Source of the DNA: Acorus gramineus
Lineage: Eukaryota > Streptophyta > Magnoliopsida > Acorales > Acoraceae
Direction: 5' to 3'
Assembly: GCA_030737835.1 (NCBI GenBank)
Contig: JAUJYN010000023.1
Span: 559,056-623,055 of the forward strand
DNA length: 64,000 nt
Shown piece after piece: positions 34,960 through 45,889 of the stretch (within the stretch, counting starts at the first letter, position 1; each line of letters begins with the position of its first letter). The position numbers and the translations under genes were made by a program. Below the pieces are notes generated by a model that was given only the letters and a program-made list of their open reading frames with translations, did no database searches and was not told the origin of the DNA.

Positions 34960-36039
34960 ATGGATATTGCCACTATCATGGAGAAAACTGCAATTGCCGC
35001 AGCCCTCCATAGAGAGTTGGGCATCTCGTCGGGCTTCGCGATTGATGAGTTGGCCGAGGATGAGGTCCCCACTCTCAATCTTGACTCCGTTCTCCTCCAC
35101 CCCAGTTATTTTGAGGATGGGGGTCTTTCACTTCCTCTGCCACACATGGTGGCAGAGTTTCTTGACTTCTTCGGCCTCCATCCCACCTCGGTTGTTCCCA
35201 ATGTGTACCGCATCTTGATGTGTGTGGTTGCATTGGGAAAGCGGACTGGGGTTGAACTGGGCTTGACTGAGATTCGCTGGATCTATCAAGTCAAGGCTTC
35301 ATGTTCCGGACAATCCCCGTCCTACTACATCTCTCGCCGAGTTAGAGCGCCAGAACTAGTCCTTGGCATGTCTCGGGGTGAAATCTTCGACTGGCAGGAT
35401 CGCAGGATCCAGGTTTGGGATCCCTGGATGCCAGATGGTTGGGACTCTTCCCGCTCCCACCTGTGCCGTCCTCGGAAGGCGAAGGTGGATGCCCCCAGGC
35501 CGAATGTCGAGGAGGTCAAGAGGGACGACATCTCTCGGATGATGGAGTATCCGGACCGATCGTGGTGGGAGCTTCTTGAATTGGAGGAACCACGACATGC
35601 TCCACCCGTTGCAACGCTTCTTGCCAGTGTGGTTGAGTCCGGCTCTCGCCTCGGCTTGGTTCCTCCTCCATCCACTCTATATAATGAGGCGAGGCGGCGC
35701 TCTATGAGGCTCCTCCAGTCGGGTTTTGGATCAAATTCCATTGCCCTACCGGTGGACTTAATCTTATCACCATCGCCTTCTGTCTCACCGTCTCCATCAC
35801 CTGCCATTCGATCATCTTTCTCGTCCGCTTCTTCTTCATCGTCTGTTCCCCTTGGGGAAACTGTTCCTCCCACCCATGACATGGATGCTGACGCCCTGCC
35901 GGCAGTGCCCCTAATGATCCCAGGTGCCGATGCGGATGCTGCTCCTACTCTGGAGGATCGTCTTCTGAGCGTCAACCTCCCTATGGGCGATCCATCCAGA
36001 AACTTGCAAGTCTCAACTCACGCAGCATCCTCACCATAG
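34960..36039 (+). CDS. E7 antisense gene A: plant gypsy-type transposon ORF protein
   Basis: The 359-codon frame is opposite to gag-pol, between the 3' LTR and the end of gene B. Residues about 30-115 hold DELAEDEVPTL, HPSYFEDGGLSLPL, FLDFFGLHP, VPNVYRILMCVVALGK and ELGLTEIRW. This fits the conserved block of the plant 'putative gypsy type transposon' family (Pfam PF04195 from memory). A basic/acidic middle and a Ser/Pro-rich low-complexity tract (about 265-300) follow. The frame ends at a TAG, but homology to E4 (LREACEDDEEDRLLDFISG) continues in another frame to about 36150, so the C-terminus is frameshifted. Its function is not known; a role as RNA-bound or regulatory protein would be guesswork. 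Confidence 0.7.
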   Translation: MDIATIMEKTAIAAALHRELGISSGFAIDELAEDEVPTLNLDSVLLHPSYFEDGGLSLPLPHMVAEFLDFFGLHPTSVVPNVYRILMCVVALGKRTGVELGLTEIRWIYQVKASCSGQSPSYYISRRVRAPELVLGMSRGEIFDWQDRRIQVWDPWMPDGWDSSRSHLCRPRKAKVDAPRPNVEEVKRDDISRMMEYPDRSWWELLELEEPRHAPPVATLLASVVESGSRLGLVPPPSTLYNEARRRSMRLLQSGFGSNSIALPVDLILSPSPSVSPSPSPAIRSSFSSASSSSSVPLGETVPPTHDMDADALPAVPLMIPGADADAAPTLEDRLLSVNLPMGDPSRNLQVSTHAASSP

Positions 36040-36278
36040 ATCAACAACTGCAGTTCCTCCGCGAAGCCTGTGAAGATGACGAAGAAGATCGCCTTCTGGA
36101 CTTCATCAGCGGCTACCGCATGGGCTACGCGGTTTTCGAGAGATGAGCAACGAGGAGCTGCCCATACTTCACCGAGCCACACGGGAGAGGAGGTTCTGTG
36201 GGAAGGCCGAGCAGAGAACAGAACAGAGGGTTGAACATATATATATATGTGTGTGTGTAATCTTTATCCAATCAGATG

Positions 36279-36284
36279 AATAAA
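36279..36284 (+). terminator. Poly(A) signal after E7 gene A
   Basis: AATAAA occurs within TCTTTATCCAATCAGATG...AATAAATAATTA. The same string context occurs after gene A of E4 (57963-57968, minus strand), so the 3' end signal is conserved between the two elements. Confidence 0.55.
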
Positions 36285-36839
36285 TAATTACTCTTCGGGT
36301 CAACCTTGCTCTTGTTACTTGTGTCGTTTAGCCAAGTCCTTAAAGAACCTAGGCTATCTTCCTTGTCGCACGCTTACTTTTTCCCGCCTTAGAGCTTCAA
36401 GGCTAGTCGCTTTGATTTCAACCGCAAATCGCCCGTACTAGACGACTAGGATACTCTGCATGAAACGAGCAGAGATTCCTTATGTCATGCCCTTGATTAG
36501 AATGTCTTTGGTCGTGTCCATCTGGTCGTAACGACCCTCTCGCCGATCTGTCCTTTCATGAGGCCACGTGGAAAGTTAGAGATAGAAACGTCATAAACTT
36601 ACCACGTTATTCGCACATCTATCGAAACTGACGCCTCACCTCCTGCACCAGCCGTCCGTTGATTTTTGCAAAAGATTTTGGCTACAAATCATCCATGATC
36701 TCGATTTTCACGCCTTTTCATGATTGCGGGGAGCTCTCGAGGAAGAGCCAATCCCATAAGCACTCATCACTTGACGAGAAGAGGAGAGAGAATTCAAAAA
36801 TCAAATCCCCTCGCCATTTTCAAACTTTGCTCTCTGCAG

Positions 36840-38590
36840 ATGAGTTAGAGCCTGTGACCCCAAACCCATCAGTGGTCAAGTTCGATCAAATTGCTAGGGC
36901 TCAAGACCTGGAGCATAAGGATTTCCGCAAAATCCTCGGCCTCCCCGCCACCAGGGCCCCTGGTCCCTCTTCGAAGGTTGCCGGCTTGTCTTCGGGAGTC
37001 GATGCATCTTCTTCCTTCGCTGAAGCTTCTTCCTCTGCCGTTTACCCAGAAGTAGGTGAGCGGTTTGCTGCCTCCAAAGGCAAGTCGGCTTTGAAGAAGA
37101 GGCCTAGGCTGCCACTTCCTTCAAAACGGCGGACTAAGGTTGCTCGTCCGACTTTATTAGTTGAAGAGGCGGACTCCGAAGGCAGAGCCAAAGCCTTACC
37201 AGACGTCTCCTGGGCATCCCCTATGGGGAGCGATCTGCCTTTGATTGCTGTCAGTGTGGCTGCTATCGAGCTTCCCGTGCCTTCCAACGTAGAGGGATGC
37301 CCACCAAGTCCCCCAGTCATTCGAGTACCAGAGACGGTGGAGGTTCCCTCTTCTCCGGAAATTGAGTCGGTTGCGGGACTCGTCTCCGATCTTCCAGTAG
37401 TTGCCTCCAGAGCTTCAGTTGGAGAAATTACTGTTGATCCCTCCCTTGCCAAGGAGGTAGCGGCCATGGCTTCCTCAGCTCCCTCGTCTGGTGTTACTCC
37501 AGTTGCTGCGGCAGGCTCAGTGCCTGTGGTTGTTGCCCCATCGGAGGTGCCCCCAGCCGAGATGTTGGAGAGTACTTTCAACATGACTTCCCCTCCGAGG
37601 GCGCCACTAGTTGCTTCGTCTCCTGCTGAGATGTCCCCAATTACTTCGGCCGCGGTGGATGCCCCTTGGTTACGACGTCCATGGCTCCATCTAGTGCTGC
37701 CATGGATGCTGAGGCTCCGCGTTCAGCATCCTTGGAAACCCCTTTGGCCCCTGCTTCTGCAGCTTCGACTGGTACCCATTCAGGAGGTCCTCTTGCTGAT
37801 CGTGCCAGCAAAGAGTTAGCCAGTACTCAGCTAAGGGGTTGTCTGCTCGAAGGTGACTTGGACTGTGCTCGCCAGGCTACGACGGAAGCGCTTTTCACCG
37901 AGCTAGGCTTGAGTTTTACAACGTAAGTGTTCGACTTCTGTCTTTGAAATTTCTTCTTCAAGGTTTTAACCATTTTCTTTTCAGAATTCTGTCATCTGGT
38001 AGGTGCTCAACGAGTGAAACCTGGATGCGATGAGGTCTAAAGATCTCCTGAGGTCAGCCCAAGAGCTCGCTCATCGTAGAGAAGCACAGCTGAAGTCGGC
38101 TGAGGAACAGATTGTGATCGCGAAGCGAGCACGCCTTGCTGCTGAACTCACCGAATCCTCTGGTCATCGGGACTTGTCTGCTGCTCAAGTCCGGGCTGTT
38201 GCTGTTGAAGAGCGTGTGACAGAGCTTCTCGAGCTGAAGCTCTCCCAATCTTTCGATCAGGCTTCTTTCTCTCCTTCTGGGCGCACAATGCATCGAAGCC
38301 AGTCAAGGGCCTGATGCATGAGTAGCAAGTCAAACTTCACGAACTTCAAGCTGACCGTGCTGCCGCTCACGAGGACGGTCTGTTGAAAGGTCGAGGTGAA
38401 GCCTTTGCGACAATGAGGAACCAGATGAAGGAGATTTCGGATTCGTTGACGACTTGTGCCGAGAAGAACTATAATTGCGGATATCGTCAAGGTTATGAAG
38501 ATGGATCCAACAATGTCTCTCCTCGTATTGCTGCCGCTCCTCCTCCTGGTCTTGATTCTAGCCCTGATTATTGGTCTCAAATCTAGACGT
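36840..38590 (+). pseudogene. E7 antisense gene B, first exon deleted
   Basis: Exon 2 begins after CTCTCTGCAG (36830-36839) and reads SVVKFDQIARAQDLEHKDFRKI, then a long Ser/Pro/Ala-rich region, then GCLLEGDLDCARQATTEALF. It ends at a GTAAGT donor (37923). After a 62 bp intron (acceptor TTTTCTTTTCAG at 37984) a Leu/Glu/Ala-rich exon follows (LRSAQELAHRREAQLKSAEE, then CGYRQGYEDG), probably coiled coil. Frameshifts lie near 37670 and 38315. Compared with E4 gene B, the conserved exon 1 is missing; its place holds only leader-like sequence (36500-36830). The two frames of exon 2 (36659-37819 and 37666-37926) are parts of one reading. Confidence 0.62.
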
Positions 38591-39337
38591 TTTGTGAAGA
38601 ACAATGTTTCCACAAACTACTTGTATTTTACATGTCTACTTGATTTTCATATAGTCTGAATGTTTGGAGTGCTTATTGTCATGATAATAGGGTTTTGCAC
38701 CCACTCGATGGAATAACTCTTGTTTATCCTGTCATCACGACCTCCGTAGGGCCGGGGCCCTTCGAGACTCGGTAAACATAGGGAAATATTATCCCTTTCC
38801 TCGTCCCCATGGTGTGGGGGCGTCTTGTGTGTTCCTTCTCCTTCCGTTTGAGAGCTTCGAAGATGGAGTGCTTAGGACGAGAGGGTAGTACCCTTTCAGA
38901 ACTTTAAGTCTGCGGACTAATTCTGCTCGTCCTTTCCTAGTGACCTCCAGTTTTTGGTAGTGGAGCCTGGGCTCTTTGAGATTGAGTGAGCATAGGGGGA
39001 AGCTTGTGCTTCTTAACGACCTCATCGTTTGAGTGTAACCTATGTGCCTCACTTTCGCATGCCTTTTACTCGAGTGCTTATCGATGGATGGGGCGTCCCC
39101 CGCGCGACCTCTTACGCAAAGAGTGCTCATCCGACCGAACTGAACTGGTTCAACGCGCGACCTCCGCAGAGTGCTATTCTCACGACCTCTTTCAAGTGCT
39201 GTTCTCACGACCTCTTTGTCGAGAGTGCTAATCTCGCGACCTCTCTACAAGAGTGCTTGATTTGAAACCAAGTTCACGCGCGACCTCGAACGGGTTTCCA
39301 TTCACATAAAATATTCCAAACGAAAAATCCTTTTATT

Positions 39338-40319
39338 TCAAAAATAATACTTTTTCAAATGCATTACATTGCGAGGTCTTATGAGTGCCTCTCCATTCAT
39401 TCGTTCTAAATAATAAGCTCCTTTGGGACCCAGTCTGGCGACCTTGTATGAGCCCTCCCAACTGGGTCCGAGCTTACCATGAGATCTTTTTCGGGATTCG
39501 GGGAATACCACTTGAAGGACCATGTCTCTGACTTGAAAGATTCGTCGCGAAACCCTTTTGTTGTAGCTTCGTGCCATCTGGTTCCGGTAGTTTGCCATTC
39601 TGATGGAAGGTGCTTCCCTTGCTCGTCCCTCAGGTCCACGTCAGACACGAGAACTTCTTCATTAACCTGCAGCTCAAAGTTCTCGATATGAAATATCCGA
39701 ATCCCGAGCTCTATGGGAATCACAGCCTTGACGCCGAAAGCCAAAGAAAATGGAGTCTCTCTTGTGGCCCTTCACGCCGTGGTGCGGTATGCCCATAACA
39801 CCGAGTGAAGCTCGTCCACCCAGTTGCCTTTGGCCGCGTTGAGTCGCTTCTTGATCCCGTCCAGGATGGTACGATTGGTGATCTCTGCCTGACCATTTCC
39901 TTGGGGGTAGCGCGGAGAGGAGAAAACGTGTTTTATACCCAACTCTTCACAAAACTCCCTCATGGTGGCATTATCGAATCGTGTTACGTTGTCAAAGATT
40001 ATGGTGTTCAGTACCCCGAACCAGCACACGATCTCTTTCCAAAGGACACTTCATACCTCAACGTCGCGGATCCTAGCCAGGGCCACAGCCTCCACCCATT
40101 TGGTGAAATAGTCAGTGGCAACTAGGAGGAATCGCTTCTAGATGGCGCCAAAGGCATAGGTCAGACTATATCAAACCCCCATTGTGCGAACGGCCAAGGA
40201 CTTGACAGTGTAGTCAAATCCCCGGCTGGTCGGTGAATCAGCAGACCGAATCGCTGACACTTGTCGCATTTCCTTACCAGGTCGAGTGAATCCTTTGCGA
40301 GGGTCGGCCAGAAGTATCC
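39338..40319 (-). pseudogene. pol: E7 integrase
   Basis: The fragment enters inside the zinc finger (GYFWPTLAKDSLDLVRKCDK with the CxxC pair) right after a deletion junction. It continues past FAQWGFDIVGP and has the catalytic motif FDNVTRFDN (usual FDNGTQFD, Gly and Gln changed). NGQAEITNRTILDGIKKRL and ELHSVLWAYRTTA follow, then the C-terminal part (LQVVFPESRKRSHGKLGPSW, EGSYKVARLGPKGAYYL). Frames change near 39745 and 40030. The 39338 stop is the expected end, shared with E8. Confidence 0.8.
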
Positions 40320-42184
40320 GGCAGTCAACAAGAACCCTTTTTACGTTGAAATTAGAGATACGCAAAGTGATTACCAACGCATCCAAGTGCGGGGCCTGGA
40401 CTCCTTCTAGGTCGGCGTCAGAGAAAGTGATGGCCCCTTCATCACAACTTCTTGGTCTCTTCACTACCAGCTTTGGCTCCCGATGAATCTGCATCATTTC
40501 AAAGGAGACCTGCATCCTCCGCGAATCTCATCGGGTGCTTTTTGGCATGACGAAGTGCGGTACACCTCCAAAAATGACATCAATGACCCGCCAAAGTGTT
40601 AGGGTCAATATTCGTCACATGCTGCTCACCGAGAGTTTGGGTCTTCTTGATAGGTACATATTCCTTAAAGCGCCCCCTTTGGACCTGGTTCTCCAAGAAC
40701 CCCTGGCGGATATGGCATTGGTCGGTAGTATGGCCCACGCACAGCTGGTAGTCATAGCGGAGAGTTTGATCCCACTTTGACTCGTCACTCCTCATGGGTG
40801 CAGGCCATCGGAACCATAGCTCCCCCTGGATTTTGGACAGGACCTGCGATGGAAGGATCTTGAAGAACACCCCTCATCCTTCTCACACCTCGTTTGTTGA
40901 GGCACCAGGCTTCTTTCCCTTCTCGCCCCACTGGTCCTTCTGACGCAGCTCCTACGGGCGTTTTATTGCTGATGTTGAGGTGGCGGCTGTTGGCGAAGAC
41001 CAGGGCGCAGCCACCTCCTGCTTAAGGATCCTGGATTCTTCTTCCATCTTGGCGTACTTTTCAGCACGCCCCATCAAATCACGTAAGTCGGACGGAGTGC
41101 GCTTGATAAGCGACTCCTTGAGGCCATTTCCAGATGGCAGGCCATTTCGAAAAGCCATTATTGCAGCGTCCTCATTGCAGTTTTTTACTTCAAACTTAAG
41201 GATGCGGAAGCGATCAGCAAACTGTTGAATCGTCTCCCCTGATTGCATTTGGATCTTCATGAGATCGCCGAGATCCTTCTTCCTCCATCGACAACAAATG
41301 AAATGCTTGGCAAACATGGTGCCGAGCTCCTCGAAAGTTCTGATTGTCGTAGATGGAAGGAGATGGAACCAAGTCAGCGCGGCCCCTTCCACACTGGAGG
41401 GGAAGAGGCAGCACATAAGCCCATCATAGAGCTCATACAACGCCATTGAATGATGGAATGCCATGATATGATCATAGGGATCTGTCGTACCATTGTATAG
41501 CTTGAATTTGGGTTGAACAAACTTTCAGGGAAGTCGTTCTCTGAGAATCTCTGCGCAAAATGGGGAGGCGAATCCCCATATTGCGTGCTCCACCATCTCG
41601 TGATTCGAAAAGCGCCGTACCTCAGTGCGCAAGGTGTAACGAGGTTGCGCGACTGCTCCCCCGGTTTGCTGGCGGGGTGGAGAGTTATACTGATGTCCTT
41701 AGGATACTTCGCGTAAGGCCGATCGCCCTTGGAGTGTTTGCCTCCGTGAGGCCTCCCGCCAGGCGGAGCGTTCTCCATGAGGTGAGCGCCCGCACCTCTG
41801 TTCTTCATGAGGCCGTCGACCAACTCAAGGAGTGCGTGAACGCCGACGGGATCGCTGCCTTTGATTGTAGGAAGAGGTACTTCCCTCCAAACCTTCAGCA
41901 TTGACGGTTAGGGGGTTGGGCAATACAAAATGCGGTGGCTGAATTCCCTCCTGGACTGGCTGTTGTCAATGCATGTTCGTATAGAACTATTGCATCGAGG
42001 CTTCGATCATCTGCTACAATGATCCCTGCAGACGGGTAAGTAGAGTTTCTTGCGTGGACTCCATCACCCGCCTGAGGTCCTGGACCTGACTAACTAGGGT
42101 TTCCAGTGAGCCGTCAGCAACATCGGATGGGAGAACGGTTCGTTCATGTCGTCCTCCTGCATTGGTGTCACTAGGACCTGACAT
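40320..42184 (-). pseudogene. gag: E7 gag and N-terminal protease
   Basis: The start MSGPSDTNAGG lies at 42182-42184, just below the primer site. Capsid sequence follows (MALYELYDGLMCCLFPSSVE, GAALTWFHLL, KKDLGDLMKIQMQSGETIQQ, GLKESLIKRTPSDLRDLMGR), then a cysteine/histidine motif (CVGHTTDQCH, about 40750), then protease lead-in sequence (ITFSDADLEGVQAPHLDAL, NVKRVLVD). The protease is cut off immediately before its D-T-G active site. Stops and frameshifts are scattered, for example two TAGs in the first 90 codons. Confidence 0.78.
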
Positions 42185-42211
42185 TGCAAACACTGGCCTT
42201 TTGTTTCAGTG

Positions 42212-42228
42212 TCCCACAGACGGCTCCA
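42212..42228 (-). promoter_or_regulatory. E7 primer binding site
   Basis: The minus strand reads TGGAGCCGTCTGTGGGA three bases from the 5' LTR. E8 has the same site as TGGTGCCGTCTGTGGGA (50305-50321). This differs from the initiator-Met site of the chromoviruses. I do not name the tRNA. Confidence 0.7.
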
Positions 42229-42231
42229 AAT

Positions 42232-42854
42232 TGAGGTGGATATTTCCCCCTTCAGTTAAATTTGTAGATCTTTTTGCGTTAAGCCTCAAAAATAAGAATT
42301 TGTGACTATATTTTTCTCAATGAGTGACTGTGCTTGACTGGGCCTTTAGAGTGCTGTCGCGCGACCTCTTTATAGGCTGCCTACGTACCCCTTGGGGATC
42401 AAGTCACACGTAGTTCCCTTTTTACCCTTGTAAACCGCCTTGCAACTAAGTGTTTAGTGGGCCTTTTTCCAGGGAAACATCCCAGGTATTTATGCTCCAC
42501 GTTGACCCTTGATTACCCACATTCTGCTGGTAATGAGCCTTAAGTGCCAACTTGGTAGTTACAGGCGTTAGTGGTTTTTTTATCGTTTCTCCATTCTGCT
42601 CATGGTCTCTTGATGTGCTTGCTTGTACGTCTCACAGCATGTCTGCGAGGAGTAAGGTCGACCGACCAGACCTCATGTCTGGTCGTGCCTTAGACTGCTT
42701 GAGGAGACAAACCCTTAGTCAAGTCATGGCCGCACATTTGAAGACGTCATCATAAGATTGCCTGACCTGGATCGGGTCTTTATAGGCCTCAAGTCAGATA
42801 GCCCATGTCCGTCTCGTCTTGACACGTGTCCTAGTGCAGATTTTTACCTCCACA
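42232..42854 (-). repeat. E7 5' LTR, 623 bp
   Basis: It runs from TGAGGTGGATATTTCCCCC to TTTTTACCTCCACA on the plus strand. It has one copy of the 60 bp palindrome unit (about 42650-42705), where the 3' LTR has two; this explains the 60 bp length difference. Confidence 0.88.
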
Positions 42855-43040
42855 ATCACAATAAAAGCATTTGTTCTTTCCAAGAGGGAACTGAAATTTG
42901 AATACGAAATTTTCCCAGTCAACGGCTCTTGCTGAGCCCGTCGCTTGGAATCCGATGGCACCTCCAAGAGCTGTCACATCCCAATGGCTCTCCCACGAGC
43001 CGTCAGGAACCAACAGTTTAATTACAGCTAAAAATCACAA

Positions 43041-44128
43041 TTGGTACACCGAAGCCATGCCGTTGATGAAGAAATACACGAAGGATCATGCAGCGACCAC
43101 TCAAGCAGGCGATCACTAATCCATCGCATCCTCACCCAGGGATATTACTGGCCCGCGTTAAGAAAGGACACCTTCGCTTTCACTCGGCGGTGTGATAAGT
43201 TCCATAGATTCTCCTCACTCATCCATGCCCCTGCGAAAGAGCTGCGCACGCTCACGGCACCATGGCCATTCGCCCAATGGGGGATGGATACTGTGGGTCC
43301 TTTCCCGGTCGCCCCATGGGGCAAGAGGTATGTTCTTTTGGCAAATGATTATTTTATTAAATGGGTGGAAGCAGAGGCCATCAATACCGTCAAGCACTCC
43401 GAGCCAAGTACGTCCTCTGGAAGCATATTATATGCAGGTTCGGCATTCCCAAGGTCCTGGTTGTGGATAATGGGACGCAGCTCGCTAATGCCCCCATCCA
43501 TGAATTCTGTGAGAAGTACGGGATCTAGCAGCGTTTCTCCTTGCGTGCGTACCCGCAAAGCAATGGACAGGCTAAAGTCACCAACCGTACCATCTTCGCC
43601 TCACTTAAAAAGCGTCTTGATGAGAAAAGGGGGGCATGGTTAGAAGAATTTCTGGGCATCCTCTGGGCCTACCAAACCGATTGCAGAAAATCGACAAGGG
43701 AGTCCCCGTTCGTACTTACTTACGAGCCAGAAGCCATTATTCCAACTGAAGTCAGCCTGCCTACTCTATGATCATCCATCGCCCTCACTCCCGAAAACGA
43801 TTAGGCCCTCACCAGCAATGTAGTACTCCTCGAGGAATTAAGGGAAGCAGCCATGATCCGCCTAGTCGCTTACCAATGCCGGCAGGCTCACCACTTTAGC
43901 AAAAAGGTACGAGCCTGCTCATTCTCTTTGGGCGACTAGGTGCTCCGACGTGTCACCAATAACACACAGGAGCTCAACGTCGAGAAGTTAGGAGCAACTT
44001 GGGAAGGCCCATACGAAGTGGTCGAGTCTTATGGCAAGGGGACATATAAGTTGTGCACTGTCAGTCCCCGGAAGGTACTAATCCCAACCCCTTGGAACAC
44101 GATGAATCTGAGGTGGTATTATGCATAG
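43041..44128 (+). pseudogene. pol: E4 integrase
   Basis: The zinc finger resumes after the LTR interruption (EEIHEGSCSDHSSRRSLIH, GYYWPALRKD, then C..FHRF). The core has FAQWGMDTVGPFPVAPWGKR with the first catalytic Asp, VLVVDNGTQLANAPIHEFC with the second, and PQSNGQAKVTNRTIF with the region before the third. The C-terminal part holds LWAYQTDCRKSTRESPF and ELNVEKLGATWEGPYEVVES, and ends NLRWYYA. Frameshifts near 43405 and 43540 and stops near 43525, 43769 and 43938 break it. Confidence 0.83.
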
Positions 44129-44524
44129 CCCAAGGTGGACTTTACGAATAAATGTTATGAACTTTATTAATTCTATGACATCTTATTGTTACATCGCTTT
44201 AGCGAGCCATCCAAGGCCCTATCGATGAATAAATGGGATTTATTATTGAGTATCGCTTTTGTGTATGATTTATGCAAACTCCAAATACTCTTTCACGTCT
44301 TCTCGGTCAGACGTGTCGTGCCGGGGTCAGGCCGACAACTTATGTCCCTACCCCTCACACCCCCGACCATATGCAGACTCAAAACAACAACTGTCCAACT
44401 CTACGTGCGCAAAGGATAGGGCGGGATACGAACTATCCCCTCTATCATCAGTACGGATGGGGTCGCCGCATTCCAAAATCTCTGCCCCCGAAAAGGTGAT
44501 GCCTACAACGGTTTAAGCCATAAA
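44129..44524 (+). other. E4 spacer after integrase
   Basis: Non-coding sequence directly after the integrase stop, with AATAAATG near 44145 and 44225. It ends where E8-like sequence begins, at about 44524. In the intact element this should lead to the 3' end of antisense gene B, which is missing here. Confidence 0.45.
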
Positions 44525-44819
44525 GGGAGGGGCGTGATCTCCCCATTCGGCCACGTCGACCTGAACTGGATAAACACGCGCGACCTCCGTGGAGTGCTAT
44601 ACTTGCGACCTCCTTGGAGTGCTATTCTCGCGACCTCTTTGTTGAGAGTGCTATTCTTGCGACCTCTCTCCAATAGTGCTTTATTTGAAACCAAGTTCAC
44701 GCACTACCTCGAACGGGTTCTTATTCACATAAAATATTCATAACGAACTGAAACCAAATTGAATTTCAAAAGTAGTACTTTTTCAAATGCATTACATTGC
44801 GAGGTCTTATAAGTGCCTC

Positions 44820-45860
44820 TCCATTCATCTGTTTTAGATAATAAGCTCCTTTGGGACCCAGCCCGACGACCTTGTAGGGGCCCTCCAAACTGGGTCCGAG
44901 CTTACCATCGGATCGTTTTTGGGATTCGGGGAATACCTCTTGGAGGACCAGGTCTCCTACTCGAAAGCTTCATCGCGAAACCCTCTTGTTGTAGCTTCCT
45001 GCGATCTGGTTTCGGTAGTTTGCCATCCTGATGGAAGTTGCTTCCCTTCGCTCGTCCCTCAGGTCCATGTCAGACGCGAGAACTTCTTCATTAGCCTGTG
45101 GCTCAAAGTTCTCGATCCGAAAGGTTGGAATCCCAAGCTCTATGGGAATCACAGCCTCAATGCCAAAAGCCAGAGAAAACGGAGTCTCCCCCGTAGCCCT
45201 TCGCGCCATGGTGCGGTATGCCCATAACACCGAGGGAAGCTCGTCCACCCAGTTGCCTTTGGCCGCATCGAGCCGCTTCTTGATCCCGTCCAGGATGGTA
45301 TGATTGGTGATCTCTGCCTAACCATTTCCTTGGGGGTAGCGTGGAGAGGAGAAAAGGTGCTTTATACCCCAACTCCTAGCAGAACTCCCTCATGGTGGCA
45401 TTATCGAATTGTGTTCCGTTGTGGGAGATTATGGTGTTCAGCACTCCAAACCGGCACACAATCTCCTTCCAAAGGAAACTTTGCACTTCGATCTCGCGGA
45501 TCCTAGCTAGGGCCACAACCTATACCCATTTGGTGAAATAGTCAGTGGTGACTAGGAGGAATCGCTTCTGAGATGGCGCCAAGGGCATAGGTTCGACTGT
45601 ATCAAACCCCCACTAGGCGAATGGCAGGGACTTACAGTGTATTCAAATCCCCAGCTGGTCAGTGAATCAGGGGACCGAATCGCTAACACTTGTCACATTT
45701 CCTCACCAAGTCGAGTGAGACTTTCGCAAGGTTTGGCCAAAAATATCTGGCTGTCAATACGTGTCTCGCCAAAGACCTTGAGGCCGTATGGCTCCCGCAT
45801 ATTCCCAAATGCATTTCTTCCAACACTTCCTTATCCTCCTTGAGATTGACGCACCTGAGG
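44820..45860 (-). pseudogene. pol: E8 integrase
   Basis: The N-terminal part near 45500-45860 is badly eroded. The C-terminal part is readable: MDELPSVLWAYRTMARRATG, ETPFSLAFGIEAVIPIELG, MANYRNQIAGSYNKRVSR, then KLGPSLEGPYKVVGLGPKGA and the shared end near 44820. It closely resembles the E7 integrase, so E7 and E8 are the same family. Confidence 0.75.
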
Positions 45861-45889
45861 AGTGGGCCTTGAAAGCTTTGCTTATATAG

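Larger units (their letters stand above)
33897..42854 (-). mobile_element. E7: Tat/Retand-type element lacking reverse transcriptase
   Basis: LTRs at 42232-42854 (5') and 33897-34579 (3') flank an 8.96 kb element with a perfect 5 bp target duplication, ATCAC at 33892-33896 and 42855-42859. On the minus strand it carries the primer site, gag, the start of protease, then integrase. On the plus strand, between integrase and 3' LTR, it carries antisense genes A and B. RT and both RNase H domains are absent, removed by a deletion near 40318 that joins protease to integrase. The LTRs differ at several percent of positions by eye, so the insertion is old. Confidence 0.87.
31770..43040 (-). repeat. 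Chromovirus-like LTR inserted in E4 integrase, itself split by E7
   Basis: Sequence 31770-33896 and 42855-43040 flanks E7 and separates the two halves of the E4 integrase zinc finger. It carries the same landmark as the Tekay LTRs, on the minus strand CACTGAGTG...GTAGCTCACCCC, then a pyrimidine tract and CAG (32110-32112), and a GGGGGCG run at its left end. I read it as a solo LTR of about 2.3 kb in minus orientation. The exact ends and a target duplication could not be fixed. A run of short repeats (CACCTAGAC type) lies at 32387-32505. No coding sequence is seen. Confidence 0.5.

Noticed and set aside
36236-36262. AT/GT run as a functional microsatellite or replication signal
   Set aside because: A short (AT)n(GT)n tract in the 3' untranslated region of gene A. 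The E4 copy lacks it, so there is no support for a function.
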